Of a stretch of DNA of 64,000 nt, positions 25,859 through 34,346 are shown one piece after another. The stretch lies in the NCBI RefSeq assembly GCF_003002025.1, contig NZ_PVZB01000012.1:208730-272729 (forward strand), given 5' to 3'. Under the pieces are notes generated by a model that saw only the letters and a list, made by a program, of their open reading frames with translations, was not told where the DNA came from and did no database searches. A program made the position numbers and the translations under genes. Within the stretch, counting starts at the first letter, position 1. The number at the start of each line of letters is the position of its first letter. The stretch comes from Paraburkholderia sp. BL25I1N1 (GTDB taxonomy: Bacteria > Pseudomonadota > Gammaproteobacteria > Burkholderiales > Burkholderiaceae).

Positions 25859-27490
25859 TCAGCCAATCGCCGGGCCTCGCTGTCGCCCAATCTCCCACGA
25901 CACGCCGCCGCGCATCGTAGCGGCGAGCTGTTGGCCCAGCCGCTGTTCGATCACAGGCTTCCACGGCACCAGCGAGAAGCCCATCCCATCGTCGAGCATC
26001 GCGAAGCGCCTGCTGGCGAGCATGACGCTGCGCCGGTAAACGCCGGCCACGCGCTGCCCGTCGGCCACGGGCCGGTGCTCCAGGCCGGTTTCGCCGGCTA
26101 TGTCCTGCCCGGCCTTCGCCAGCTCACGCCCGCGCAGTGTCGCCAGCAGATTACGCGCGAGGACGACACGCTGCCCGCCATGATCGGCCAGCCCCTGTTC
26201 GGCCAGGAAGTCCGCGCGTTGGCGTAGCGCATCCTTGACCTCGGCCCCAAAGCCCAGGTCGCCGAACCGCTTGCCGCCGCCGATCAACTGCTGGTCGAGC
26301 CAGGTAGCGCCGATCACGCGGGCCTGCCGCTCGATGGGCAGGTGCGATTTCAGTTCCACCGCGACACCGCCACCGAGACGCTGCGCGTCGTACTGGCGGC
26401 CTCGCTCGGCCAGGTCGCCGGGGACGCGCCAGACACCTTCGGCTTCGCGCTCCACGATGCCGGCCCGGCGCAGGGCTTCGAGCCGACGCACATGGGCGGC
26501 CACCACTTCGCGCGGGTCGCGGTCGGGCGTGGCTTGTCCCTGCGCGACGGCCAAGTGATGATCGGTGCGGTACATGCCATCGACGGCCAGCGCGGCGATG
26601 TTGCGGTCGGCGGCGCGTACGTCGGTCGAGTCTTTGACTTCCACCACGGCGCCGGAGGGGTACTGGTCCAGTTCCGACCTCAGCGGCAGCGCGACATAGT
26701 GCGCCCTGCCATCCGTGCCATCGACGATCAGAAAGCCCTTGTCGTGCAGCTCGCGGCGCTGGCGCGGCGCGTTCTGGAACGTCTGCCGATCGGCGTGGCT
26801 CATGTTCGGAACGGCTTCCACCCACGCCCAACCTTCGGCGCGCACTTCCTCGGCCTGTGCGTCCAGCTTGGCGCGCACCAGCGTTTCCAGCAGCGCGGCG
26901 TCGGTCAGGTAGGTTCCGGCATCGCCTTCTGCGAACAGGTCGCGGCGGATGCCGCCGCCTGTCTCCGTGTAGGCGTCCAGTCCGGCGACGCGCACCAGTG
27001 GATGCGCGGCGTTGATTACGCGCTCAGTCAGGCGGTCACGCAGCGCGGACGGCTGGCGCTGCCATTCCGGCGCACCGTAGAACGCGGCTTCCTGCGCGGC
27101 GTGGTCGTCGGTGACGGTCAGAGCCATCAGCTGTTCCAGCGTCGCGGCTCCGGCGCGGTAATCGGCCAACAGGCGCGGCGAGACATTCGCCAGCTTCAAG
27201 CGGCGCTGCACCACCAGCGGGGTTACGCCGAAGTCGGCGGCAATATCTTCCACCGGGCGACCTTCCTTGACCAGTGCGGCAAAAGCCGCGAACTGATCGG
27301 CGGGGTGCATGTTCTCGCGCTGCACGTTTTCCGCGAGGCTCACGGTACGGGCGGACGCATCGACCACCAGCAGGCACGGCACTTCGTAGTTGGCGGCGAT
27401 GCGCTTTTTCTTCGCAAGCAGCTTCAACGCGGTCAAGCGCCTTGCCGTTGAGGCTTCTGAGCGACAGGTGATTATCCTGACGCATGACAT
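25859..27490 (-). pseudogene. Chimeric frame: ParB fragment fused to C-terminus of TraI-like relaxase (DUF3363)
   Basis: One 543-codon frame made from two unrelated genes. Residues 17-247 (27442 to about 26750) are the middle of a ParB/Spo0J-type partition protein: RRLTALKLLAKKKRI, SLAENVQRENMHPADQFAAF and a KorB-like helix-turn-helix. The nuclease/CTPase start and the C-terminus are missing. From residue 248 (about 26749 to 25859) the sequence is the DUF3363 C-terminal region of an IncP TraI/VirD2-type relaxase: IAALAVDGMYRTDHHLAV, YDAQRLGG, LPIERQARVIGATWLDQQLI, and the closing GMGFSLVPWKPVIEQRLGQQ. The relaxase catalytic domain is absent. Both partners belong to integrative or conjugative elements, so this is a deletion scar that happens to stay in frame. 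Function is doubtful. Confidence 0.75.
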
Positions 27491-27713
27491 CTATTTTCTC
27501 TGCCTGCTTGTCGAAGAAGCAAAGCAGGCTGGCGTTGCCATCAGCACGCAAAGCTTGACTCGGCGCGCTGAAGGCTTCGGCATTGCAGACCCTGAGCTTC
27601 CTTTTGAGGGGAAGAATGCGAGCAAGCGCATCGGCGCGCTCAAGGCTCAGCAGCAAGCCATCGCGAAGCTGCATAAGGACGGCGAGGAACAAGAGCATCG
27701 TAAGCAAACTGTA
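27438..27713 (+). pseudogene. AAA-family ATPase, internal fragment
   Basis: A short frame-open piece reads like the distal part of an AAA/ABC-type ATPase: VEASERQVIILTHDIYFLCL (Walker B-distal H-loop with the THD motif), then GFGIADPELPFEGKN and a charged coiled stretch AKLHKDGEEQEHRKQT. The P-loop and everything before it are missing, and the sequence stops abruptly at about 27713. There the complement becomes a recombinase gene. Its left edge coincides, within a few bases, with the right edge of the ParB fragment on the other strand. Large AAA ATPases of this type are frequent cargo of genomic islands. Confidence 0.6.
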
Positions 27714-27942
27714 TCGCGTGGTCGTAGCAAATGTCCTTTGCGCTGACACCTGTCTGTTTAAGCCATCGACTAAAGCATGCGGCGATGCGTACCTGCTGCT
27801 TCATGGACTGCGCGCTGTATCCCTGGGCGCTGATCGCATCCGCAAACGATACCAAATGGGCTGCAAGCGGCCCTTCTGGCGCCTGAGAGAGCGTGACCTG
27901 ATCATGACCGGTGTACTTCACGATGACCTCCTTCCCCGGCAT
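27710..27942 (-). pseudogene. Tyrosine recombinase/integrase, N-terminal fragment
   Basis: The first 78 residues of a phage-type integrase: VIVKYTGHDQVTL, then the SAM-like core-binding domain SFADAISAQGYSAQSMKQQV and FSRWLKQTGVSAKDI. The coding similarity ends at about 27710, where the AAA ATPase fragment begins on the other strand. The catalytic domain (R-H-R-Y) is gone, so it is inactive. It marks the probable edge of a former integrative element. Confidence 0.65.
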
Positions 27943-28194
27943 GGGGAGAGGGTGGAAGGAGTCAAGATTATCTCTCTCCGGCGTCGGCCGTTTGACCTGA
28001 AAAGCGCGCCCTCACGCGATTACAAGACATAATCCGGAAGGGAATATAGTGCCTCAGCCAGTGTGCGGATGCGCGCTCGAGACGCTTAGCACGCGCGGCA
28101 TAGTCTTCACCGCGAAGCCTTAATTTGTCCGCTGCGCCAGCAAAGATGCCTTTGATGATCGAGTGACTCGCGCGCTACCGGCGCGCTGCACAGT

Positions 28195-28758
28195 TCATGC
28201 GAAAAGTCCCGCGCTTCGATATGCGCGGACCGTATCGTCGAAGACCGACACGTCGCCGCGTCCACGAGCAACCAACTGAGCGCCTTCAATAGACGCGAAA
28301 ATTGCAAGTGCCTGGCGCTTGATCAACTGGGCATCCCTCGCGTCGTCCCTAAAGGACAGAATCTTACAAAGCCAGTCCACATTCACCTCTGTGAAGCGAT
28401 CGACTTCCAAGCGAACTTCGTCGGGAAGGTCGTGGTGCTCTGCCGCCATGATGCCGCAAAGACACATTCGATTGTCTTGCACGAGAGCTGAACGGAAGAC
28501 GCTCGCGTAGCGCTCCAACGTCTGCTGCTCGTTCTCAAACGTCTCGAGTAAGTCATCCAGTAATGCGACCGCTTCTTCCGTGTACTGGCGGGCTAAAGCC
28601 GCGCCGAGATCGCCCTTAGTCGGAAAGTGGTGATGCACGCCAGCGCTTTTTATGCCCACCTCTTTGGCTATCTCCCGGAAACTGAGCGCGTTGTAGCCAC
28701 GCGCCTGAACCATACGTCGAGCCGTGGAGAGGATGCGCTGTTTGGTGTCCGTTGTCAT
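28195..28758 (-). CDS. TetR/AcrR-family repressor (divergent to GST gene)
   Basis: A 187-residue regulator. The helix-turn-helix is LSFREIAKEVGIKSAGVHHH followed by FPTKGDLGAALARQY. The C-terminal domain (MCLCGIMAAEHHDLPDEVR, with two cysteines and two histidines) resembles the LmrA/YxaF-like TetR_C group. It is divergent from a glutathione S-transferase gene across 120 bases that contain two copies of a TATCGATA-centred operator flanking a strong promoter. It should repress the transferase gene and itself; the inducer is likely an electrophile. Confidence 0.9.
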   Translation of the reverse strand: MTTDTKQRILSTARRMVQARGYNALSFREIAKEVGIKSAGVHHHFPTKGDLGAALARQYTEEAVALLDDLLETFENEQQTLERYASVFRSALVQDNRMCLCGIMAAEHHDLPDEVRLEVDRFTEVNVDWLCKILSFRDDARDAQLIKRQALAIFASIEGAQLVARGRGDVSVFDDTVRAYRSAGLFA

Positions 28759-28775
28759 GGAGAGACTATACCACG

Positions 28776-28794
28776 CTACCTATCGATAAGTAAG
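28776..28794. promoter_or_regulatory. TetR operator copy 1
   Basis: CTACCTATCGATAAGTAAG, a near-palindrome centred on TATCGATA. It is repeated in reverse orientation at 28833-28851. It lies just upstream of the -35 element of the GST promoter and 18 bases from the TetR start codon, so it would also block tetR transcription. Confidence 0.65.
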
Positions 28795-28796
28795 TG

Positions 28797-28825
28797 TTGA
28801 CACAGGCAACGGCCGCGGATAAAGT
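28797..28825 (+). promoter_or_regulatory. Sigma-70 promoter of the GST gene
   Basis: A perfect -35 TTGACA (28797-28802), a 17-base spacer and -10 TAAAGT (28820-28825). The promoter is sandwiched between the two TATCGATA operators, so an occupied pair would prevent both binding and escape of RNA polymerase. Confidence 0.65.
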
Positions 28826-28832
28826 TCACGAA

Positions 28833-28851
28833 CTTACCTATCGATAGATAA
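28833..28851. promoter_or_regulatory. TetR operator copy 2
   Basis: CTTACCTATCGATAGATAA with a perfect ten-base palindrome CTATCGATAG at 28838-28847. It overlaps the expected transcription start of the GST gene and is the inverted counterpart of 28776-28794. Confidence 0.65.
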
Positions 28852-28878
28852 CGACCCAGCCCATTTTTTAGGTTAGCC

Positions 28879-29523
28879 ATGAAAATTTTTGACATTCCCG
28901 GGTTTCCTAACCCGCTTCGCATCCGGATTGTGTTGGCGGAGAAAGGTCTCGCGTCGCAGGTTGAGTTCGTCAAGGTCGATCTTCCCGCTGCGGAACACAA
29001 GCAGGATGCCTTCCTCGGCATCAACCCCACTGGGACTGTGCCTGTTCTGCAGTTGCATGATGGAACTTACATTTCGGAGTGCACCGCCATCACCGAATAT
29101 CTCGACAATCTCGACGGCAATCCCGTGCTGACGGGCAAGTCGCCCAAAGAGAAGGCATTGGTTCACATGATGCAGAAGCGGGCTGAGTCAGAGCTCATTG
29201 ACGCGGTAGGTATCTACTTTCACCATGCGACACCCGGTCTTGGACCGGCGCTTCAGGCGTACAAGAGCCCTGAGTGGGAAGGCCGCAGAGAATGGGGCGA
29301 ACGGTCACGCGACAGGGCCGTTGCCGGTATGCGCTACTTTGACAAAGTACTTGCGACGCAACCGTACGTCGCGGGCGAATTCTTCTCAATGGCGGATATC
29401 ACGGTGTGGGCGGGACTTCTCTTCGCTGGTTTTGCAAACATTGCGGTCCCGGAGGATTGCACGACGCTACTCAATTGGCGGCGGACTGTTGACGAGCGTT
29501 CTTCCGTCAAGAGTCCGGCGTAG
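28879..29523 (+). CDS. Glutathione S-transferase
   Basis: A 214-residue cytosolic GST. The N-terminal thioredoxin-fold domain shows KIFDIPGFPNPLRIRIVLAE, the cis-proline site GTVPVLQL and the gamma-glutamyl-binding ISECTAITEYLD. The all-helical C-terminal domain includes YVAGEFFSMADITVWAGLLF. It conjugates glutathione to electrophiles or isomerises such conjugates. Control is by the divergent TetR gene through two operators around its promoter. A periplasmic alpha/beta hydrolase follows 93 bases downstream. Confidence 0.92.
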   Translation: MKIFDIPGFPNPLRIRIVLAEKGLASQVEFVKVDLPAAEHKQDAFLGINPTGTVPVLQLHDGTYISECTAITEYLDNLDGNPVLTGKSPKEKALVHMMQKRAESELIDAVGIYFHHATPGLGPALQAYKSPEWEGRREWGERSRDRAVAGMRYFDKVLATQPYVAGEFFSMADITVWAGLLFAGFANIAVPEDCTTLLNWRRTVDERSSVKSPA

Positions 29524-29616
29524 GAGCGTTCGATCCCGAAAGCAATTCCAGCTTTGGGAGACAGCGAGGAACATTTTATATTTGTCGAAATAAGGAATAC
29601 TAAGGTGCTAAAAACA

Positions 29617-30570
29617 ATGCCAATCTCGATTGTCAGAGCTGGAATGCTTGCGCTTGCTACTGTTGCCGCTTTCGCAACTACGCCATCGCATGCCGCGGGG
29701 GCCGGACAAAACCTGCGCGCTGTCTGCACACATCAGACAGCGCCGACGAGGTTTATTGATGCAAATGGTACGAAGCTCGCCTATCGCCGTTTCGGAAAAT
29801 CAGGCGGCGTGCCGCTGGTTTTTTTTCAGCATTTTGTTGGCAACATGGACAATTGGGACCCGGCGGTCATTGACGGCTTTGCTAAAAACCGGGAGGTGAT
29901 CCTGTTCGACAACGCTGGCGTCGCCAGTTCGGAGGGGGAAGTCCCCACGACCGTCGAGGGGATGGCAGGGCATGCCATCGATTTGCTCAACGCACTCAAG
30001 ATCAAAAAGGCTGACCTTCTTGGATTCTCTCTGGGAAGTCTTGTTGCACAAGAAGTTACCGTTGAGCGCCCTGAGCTTGTTCGACATCTGGTATTGGTTG
30101 GAAGTGGACCCCGGGGCGGCGCTGGAATGGCCACGCTGACCCCAGAGTTCCAGGAAATGATCAAGGAGGACAGTGGAAGCAACGATCAGCTCCTGCTCGA
30201 CGTGTTCTTCACGCAATCGGCCGCGAGTCGCGCTGCTGGACATGAATTCCTCGATCGCCTTCATGCTCGCTCGAGAGATCGTGACCCGGACGTGAATGAT
30301 AAGGTCGCACCGGCCCAGATAGCGGCGTTCGCGGCATGGGGCGCGCCTCACGCTGATGCGAATGCGTACCTGAAAAACATCAAGCAGCCTGTGCTCATCG
30401 TTGGCGGCAATCACGACATCGTCCATTATCCGGTGAATTCGTTTACTTTGGAGGAGAACCTGCCGAACGCTCAGTTGATTCTGTACCCTGACTCGAGCCA
30501 CGGGGCGCAGTATCAATATCCCAAGCGCTTTGTGGCCGACGTGACGGCCTTTCTCAATCGCGAAGACTGA
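29617..30570 (+). CDS. Secreted alpha/beta hydrolase
   Basis: A 317-residue alpha/beta hydrolase from the ATG at 29617. That start gives a Sec signal peptide (ALATVAAFATTPSHAA); a longer in-frame start exists at 29554. The oxyanion region is VFFQHFVGN, the nucleophile elbow GFSLGSLVAQ, an acidic residue lies in VLIVGGNHDIV, and the histidine is in YPDSSHGAQYQ. The fold is that of haloperoxidase-like or ester hydrolases; the substrate is unknown. It may be cotranscribed with the GST gene in the TetR-controlled unit. Confidence 0.85.
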   Translation: MPISIVRAGMLALATVAAFATTPSHAAGAGQNLRAVCTHQTAPTRFIDANGTKLAYRRFGKSGGVPLVFFQHFVGNMDNWDPAVIDGFAKNREVILFDNAGVASSEGEVPTTVEGMAGHAIDLLNALKIKKADLLGFSLGSLVAQEVTVERPELVRHLVLVGSGPRGGAGMATLTPEFQEMIKEDSGSNDQLLLDVFFTQSAASRAAGHEFLDRLHARSRDRDPDVNDKVAPAQIAAFAAWGAPHADANAYLKNIKQPVLIVGGNHDIVHYPVNSFTLEENLPNAQLILYPDSSHGAQYQYPKRFVADVTAFLNRED

Positions 30571-30803
30571 AACCTTCGTGAAACAGCCGATGGGAGCTGC
30601 TGTTCACCGGCTCATAGCTGTTAGCAACTGACAGGTCTCGCAGCGCTGAGAGACGAGTTTGACATCTCTCAGCGCGCGGGCTTCCTGGTCGCAGGCGGTG
30701 CGTGCTGCCGTCTCTGACGCGACGCCGAAAGCCGGTCGCCTACGCAACGGGTTGGTGCAGTCGGGCTTAACTTCAACTGTCGATAAGTGTAGGAGGAAAC
30801 TAG

Positions 30804-31507
30804 ATGCGCAACGCGGGCACTATGGTCAGCTTTCACCGTCCGGACGGTCAAGCCGTTGAGGGCTATCTTGCTAAACCGGCGAAGCTGGAAGGCGCGCCGG
30901 CAATCGTTGTGATCCAGGAATGGTGGGGGCTAAACGCGCAGATCCGGGGCGTGGCGGACCGTTTGTCTCACGCAGGCTACATCGCGCTGATCCCGACCTG
31001 TATCGAGGAAAGTCTACGGTCGAGGAAGAAGAGGGCCGCCACTACATGGATAGTCTGGACTTTGCTGACGCGATCTCTCAGGACGTTCGTGGCGCGGTTC
31101 AATACCTGAATATGTACACGGAAATTATCGGGGTAACCGGGTTCTGCATGGGCGGCGCCTTGGCGCTCGTCGCCCTCAGTGCTGTCCCTGAATTTGCGGC
31201 TGGCGTCGTATGGTATGGATTCCCGCCTCTGGACCATTTCGATGCGTCAGCCATCAAAGCGCCGGTTCAGGCGCACTGGGCCACTCAGGATGCGTTCTTT
31301 CCTGCTGCAAGCGTGGACGTGCTTGAGACGAAGTTTGCCGGCAGTGGGGGCTCTGCGGAATTCCATCGCTATCTGGCACATCATGCCTTTGCCAATGAAA
31401 CAGCAGTAGGCGATGGGCGCATACCGGGTAGGCAATACGATCCGGTCTGGGCGCAGCTGGCGTGGGACCGCACACTGACCTTTTTTGGCCGCACGCTGTG
31501 GAAGTGA
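30804..31507 (+). pseudogene. Dienelactone hydrolase family protein with one frameshift
   Basis: Two overlapping frames make one dienelactone hydrolase. The first (30804 on) gives AIVVIQEWWGLNAQIRGVAD and SHAGYIALIP; the second (from about 30995 to 31507) continues DLYRGKSTVEEEEGRHYMD, then the nucleophile GFCMGGALALVALS, and ends in the histidine region LAHHAFANET. The break is in ctgatcccgacctg, where one base seems missing between LIP and DLYRG. Restored, the protein would be about 233 residues, the normal length, with the Cys-Asp-His triad complete. Either the gene died recently or the assembly has an error. It opens with an AGGAGG-like ribosome site. Confidence 0.8.
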
Positions 31508-31974
31508 GCTGGTCGCGGTGAGACGTTCGTGAAGAGAAATTCGGTTTTCTTCGTGGCGCTAGACGACGCGACAATCCTGCTTTGTGCTCGTGTGCTGTTC
31601 GGAAAGTGCCGCGGCGGCGCCGTGACCACCGACGCCTTCCGGTGTCTACGATATAACGCAGGCTGCGGAAGTGCCACGACCGCAAAGCCCCGACGGACCC
31701 CGTTGTTTGCTCTTACTTGGAATTGACCGGGTTCGGCGAACCTGCTCCCGGGCTATCGCTGTCGCCAGTTCCCGGCAGCGGTCATCAGCCAGGCAGTCCG
31801 CTGGCACTAATGGTTCCAGCTCGACCTGAGCGGCATCGAAGAACAGAGTGGCGCCGATTCACTGAGGCCACACAAGTTCCGTCTTCTTCTCAAGGTCGGC
31901 ATGCCCTCTGGCTGGTCGCGTCGCCACCTCGCCAACGTGATAGCGCCTCGAAGAGCGCCCATTGGCCATTCGGT
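31508..31974. other. Intergenic region with a probable IS6-family transposase relic
   Basis: About 467 bases without an intact gene. From 31742 to about 31850, plus strand, the translation reads YRCRQFPAAVISQAVRWH, a stop, then WFQLDLSGIEEQ. This resembles the start of IS6/IS26-type transposases (FPADVI...AVRWY...LSYRDLEE). The reading is then lost. No terminal repeats were found. Confidence 0.4.
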
Positions 31975-32508
31975 TTAGCGAGCGTTCTTCCAGTATGCGG
32001 AAGCTACATCCTCACCCGCCTTCAGAAACTGATCAATCGCTGATTTCTGCACGCCTCCATTTGCGTCCTGGATGTAGGACTGCATCAGTCTATCGAACGA
32101 CTCGTTCCCCGCGCGGATGCTGTCGTTGACGCCATCAACGTATTCCGAAACGGTGAGCTGACCATCGTCTGATGAGTCAAACGTTTTGAAGAGCTTGTCG
32201 GCAGCGCCTGTCGCAAGACCAGCGCGTTTCATCTGCGTTTCAAACTCCTCTTTCGAAAGTTGTCTATCACCGCTTGAGTCGCCCTGCACGAACATCTGAG
32301 GAGCCCAGGCGACAGCGAGAGGTGTCGCAGTCAAAGAATCCGACTTTTTCGCCCCATCGCTAAGAGTGACGACAACGGATTGATGTGTGCTCTTGTTGGC
32401 AAGTTCAGCGGCGCTGGGCGACCCGAGTGGAGCGCGTGCGCTTCGCTTAGCCTCCGGGTTCGTTTGCAAGAGGATTGTGAGTGAGCTTCCGACGGAACCG
32501 ATTGACAT
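31975..32508 (-). CDS. EF-hand calcium-binding domain protein
   Basis: A 177-residue soluble protein with two canonical EF-hand loops, DSSGDRQLSKEE and DSSDDGQLTVSE, each with acidic residues at positions 1, 5 and 12. They are spaced as a pair within residues 75-130. A less perfect helical C-terminus follows. There is no clear signal peptide; the N-terminus is Ser/Thr-rich and low in structure. The ribosome site AAGGAG is seven bases before ATG. It probably binds Ca2+ as a sensor or buffer. It stands alone on the minus strand between a relic-bearing gap and a small lipoprotein gene. Confidence 0.82.
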   Translation of the reverse strand: MSIGSVGSSLTILLQTNPEAKRSARAPLGSPSAAELANKSTHQSVVVTLSDGAKKSDSLTATPLAVAWAPQMFVQGDSSGDRQLSKEEFETQMKRAGLATGAADKLFKTFDSSDDGQLTVSEYVDGVNDSIRAGNESFDRLMQSYIQDANGGVQKSAIDQFLKAGEDVASAYWKNAR

Positions 32509-32873
32509 ACCTAAACTCCTTCTAGCGTTTATCCGGAATGACCGGGACGTTTATTGGCCGCGCGCATTGCGCCATTGCTTCAAGGGCACGTCGTAGAGCC
32601 GGAACAGCCGCCTCCTGAGCGCGGACGACACCTACCATTTGGATTACGTTCAAACTCCAAAAAAACTTTAGCCATTTGGGTCTTCCGTCCGGTGTTTTTC
32701 TCGGCCATACCTTTAACTTCAAGGTTTGGAAGGAACGAGAGAGACACCTCTCGAAGAGGACATCGCTAATCCGATACTCGATGACGAATTAGGGGAACTG
32801 AGGCTCTGGCGGCCAAAGGTTACCCGATTGTCTTTACGGCGTTCCCCGCATACGCTTATGCATTCTTGGCTTC
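32509..32873. other. Intergenic region, no gene recognised
   Basis: About 365 bases. Short frames on both strands lack family features and ribosome sites. The EF-hand gene's AAGGAG lies at the left edge. Confidence 0.4.
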
Positions 32874-33107
32874 CTAAAATCCCCGCACAAAGCGAAGAAT
32901 CTCCAGGTTATGCTTTTCTGTGTCGTCGGCATGTTGGTCCTGCTGGGTATCTACGTCGGTCCTGCTCATGCTAATGCCTTCAGGCGAAGCGCTGATCGAT
33001 GAAGTTTGTGGCGTAGCAGGGCGGCTGGATGTAGTTGTTATGCAAGCGGCAAGTAACAATGAGGACAGAAGCAGCGTACCTACCGCGGTAATTTTGCGTA
33101 TGATCAT
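32874..33107 (-). CDS. Small putative lipoprotein
   Basis: A 77-residue protein starting MIIRKITAVGTLLLSSLLLA with lipobox LLAAC, so the mature part would be a lipid-anchored, Ser/Thr/Gln-rich, disordered chain of about 55 residues ending in ILRFVRGF. No family is recognised. No strong ribosome site precedes the ATG. The signal peptide is the only solid support. A strong hairpin at 33163-33212 separates it from the hydrolase gene on the same strand. Confidence 0.5.
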   Translation of the reverse strand: MIIRKITAVGTLLLSSLLLAACITTTSSRPATPQTSSISASPEGISMSRTDVDTQQDQHADDTEKHNLEILRFVRGF

Positions 33108-33162
33108 TTTTTCAGGTTGTCCGGGAATTGATATCTCTGATCGCACTGAACGAGGCTCTGGC

Positions 33163-33212
33163 GCAAGAAGACGGGTGCGGTGAACCTCAGTTCGCTGCAC
33201 CCGTCTTCTTGC
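33163..33212. terminator. Perfect 16-bp stem hairpin downstream of alpha/beta hydrolase gene
   Basis: GCAAGAAGACGGGTGC (33163-33178) is exactly complementary to GCACCCGTCTTCTTGC (33197-33212) around an 18-base loop. It begins seven bases after the stop codon of the minus-strand hydrolase gene. No T-run follows on either side, so it may be an RNA-stabilising 3' hairpin rather than a classic intrinsic terminator. Confidence 0.6.
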
Positions 33213-33218
33213 GACCAG

Positions 33219-34010
33219 TCAGAGCACGCCCGTGGCTCGTGCCGCGTCGAGAATCACCGCGGCCACTGCGTCAGGTTGAGACATCAGGGCTACATGGCTC
33301 GCGCCAGCAATCGAGGTAATCTTGGCGCCGACCGCTTTTGCCTCGGCCTGCTGGAGCGCCGCTGGAATGATCTGGTCCTGGTCGCCGTAAACCCACCACG
33401 ATGGTTTGGACTTCCAGGCGGCCTGAGACACCTTATCGGTAAGACAGCGCGCATTGAGCGGCGCCTGGGCGGTGGCGAGCACACTCGACGTGTCTTTCGG
33501 AAGATCCGGCGCAAAACTGCTCAGGTAAGTGTCGGTGTTCAGTGTGAGGAATCCAGCTTCGTCTGCTTTCAGACCTGCCTGCCAGGCCGGTTTCGGGAAC
33601 GGGCTCGTCAGGTCGGAGATCGACTGGTTGTCTCCGGGAGCGAACGCAGATACATAAACGAGACCCGCAACCTTGTTATTGATACCGGCTTGCGTAATGA
33701 CGGCTCCGCCGTAAGAGTGTCCGACCAGAAGGACGGGCCCCTGTTGGGCATCGATGGTGCGGGTGACGGTTGCGGCGTCGTCTGCTAACGACGTGCGGGG
33801 AAGCTGCACGGCGACTACTTTCAGACCACGTGCCTGCAGTACGCGGGTGACCGACGACCAGCTAGAGCCGTCCGCCCAGGCCCCGTGTACTAGCACGACT
33901 GTGCCCGTGGTGCTCGCTGAAGAGCTCCCGCATGCTGCGACGGATGCAAGAGTGACGAGACTGAGCGATGCGACAAAAGCGGCAAAGAGCCGCAGAATGT
34001 AGGACTTCAT
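33219..34010 (-). CDS. Secreted alpha/beta hydrolase (lipoprotein-like)
   Basis: A 263-residue alpha/beta hydrolase with an N-terminal export signal ending SVAACGSSSAS, consistent with either Sec cleavage or lipidation at the cysteine. Motifs are VVLVHGAWADGSSW (oxyanion), LLVGHSYGGAVITQ (nucleophile Ser), VYGDQDQIIP (acid) and IAGASHVALMSQP (histidine). The HGAWADGSSW pattern is common in a group of salicylate-esterase-like hydrolases. The substrate is unknown. A strong hairpin follows the gene. Confidence 0.88.
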   Translation of the reverse strand: MKSYILRLFAAFVASLSLVTLASVAACGSSSASTTGTVVLVHGAWADGSSWSSVTRVLQARGLKVVAVQLPRTSLADDAATVTRTIDAQQGPVLLVGHSYGGAVITQAGINNKVAGLVYVSAFAPGDNQSISDLTSPFPKPAWQAGLKADEAGFLTLNTDTYLSSFAPDLPKDTSSVLATAQAPLNARCLTDKVSQAAWKSKPSWWVYGDQDQIIPAALQQAEAKAVGAKITSIAGASHVALMSQPDAVAAVILDAARATGVL

Positions 34011-34310
34011 GATAGGAACGTGAGAACGCGAAGGAGGTTGGAATATCGCACGCGCCTATCGGCAGAATGTACCGAGGGCGAGCGCGACGCCAACGCAAAC
34101 CGTAACCTGTCTCGGGGACGCCGCCTATTGCGCATCGTCCGGTTTCAATGACATTGCGTCCGAAAGCTTGGGGGGATCTGCACCGACGATATGCTGTATG
34201 GACGGAGCATGTTGCAGCGCCGGCCGGCGCAGTGTGGCGACGGAAAAGTCGGCTGATGTCTGGAGAGCCTTCACAAAGCAGTCCTCCGACGGCGTGGAAC
34301 GACTACATCG

Positions 34311-34339
34311 TTGACAAATGTGCAACTGCACATGAAAAT
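34311..34339 (+). promoter_or_regulatory. Promoter of the MarR gene with operator in the spacer
   Basis: A perfect -35 TTGACA (34311-34316), a 17-base spacer and -10 GAAAAT (34334-34339). The palindrome TGTGCAACTGCACA (34319-34332) fills the spacer, so the MarR protein probably represses its own gene. The expected start of transcription is about 34346-34347, on the ATG, so the mRNA may be leaderless. Confidence 0.6.
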
Positions 34340-34346
34340 ACGATAC

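Noticed and set aside
26342..27451. Plus-strand open frame of 369 codons
   Set aside because: It is the antisense of the ParB/relaxase chimera, whose minus-strand translation matches known families.
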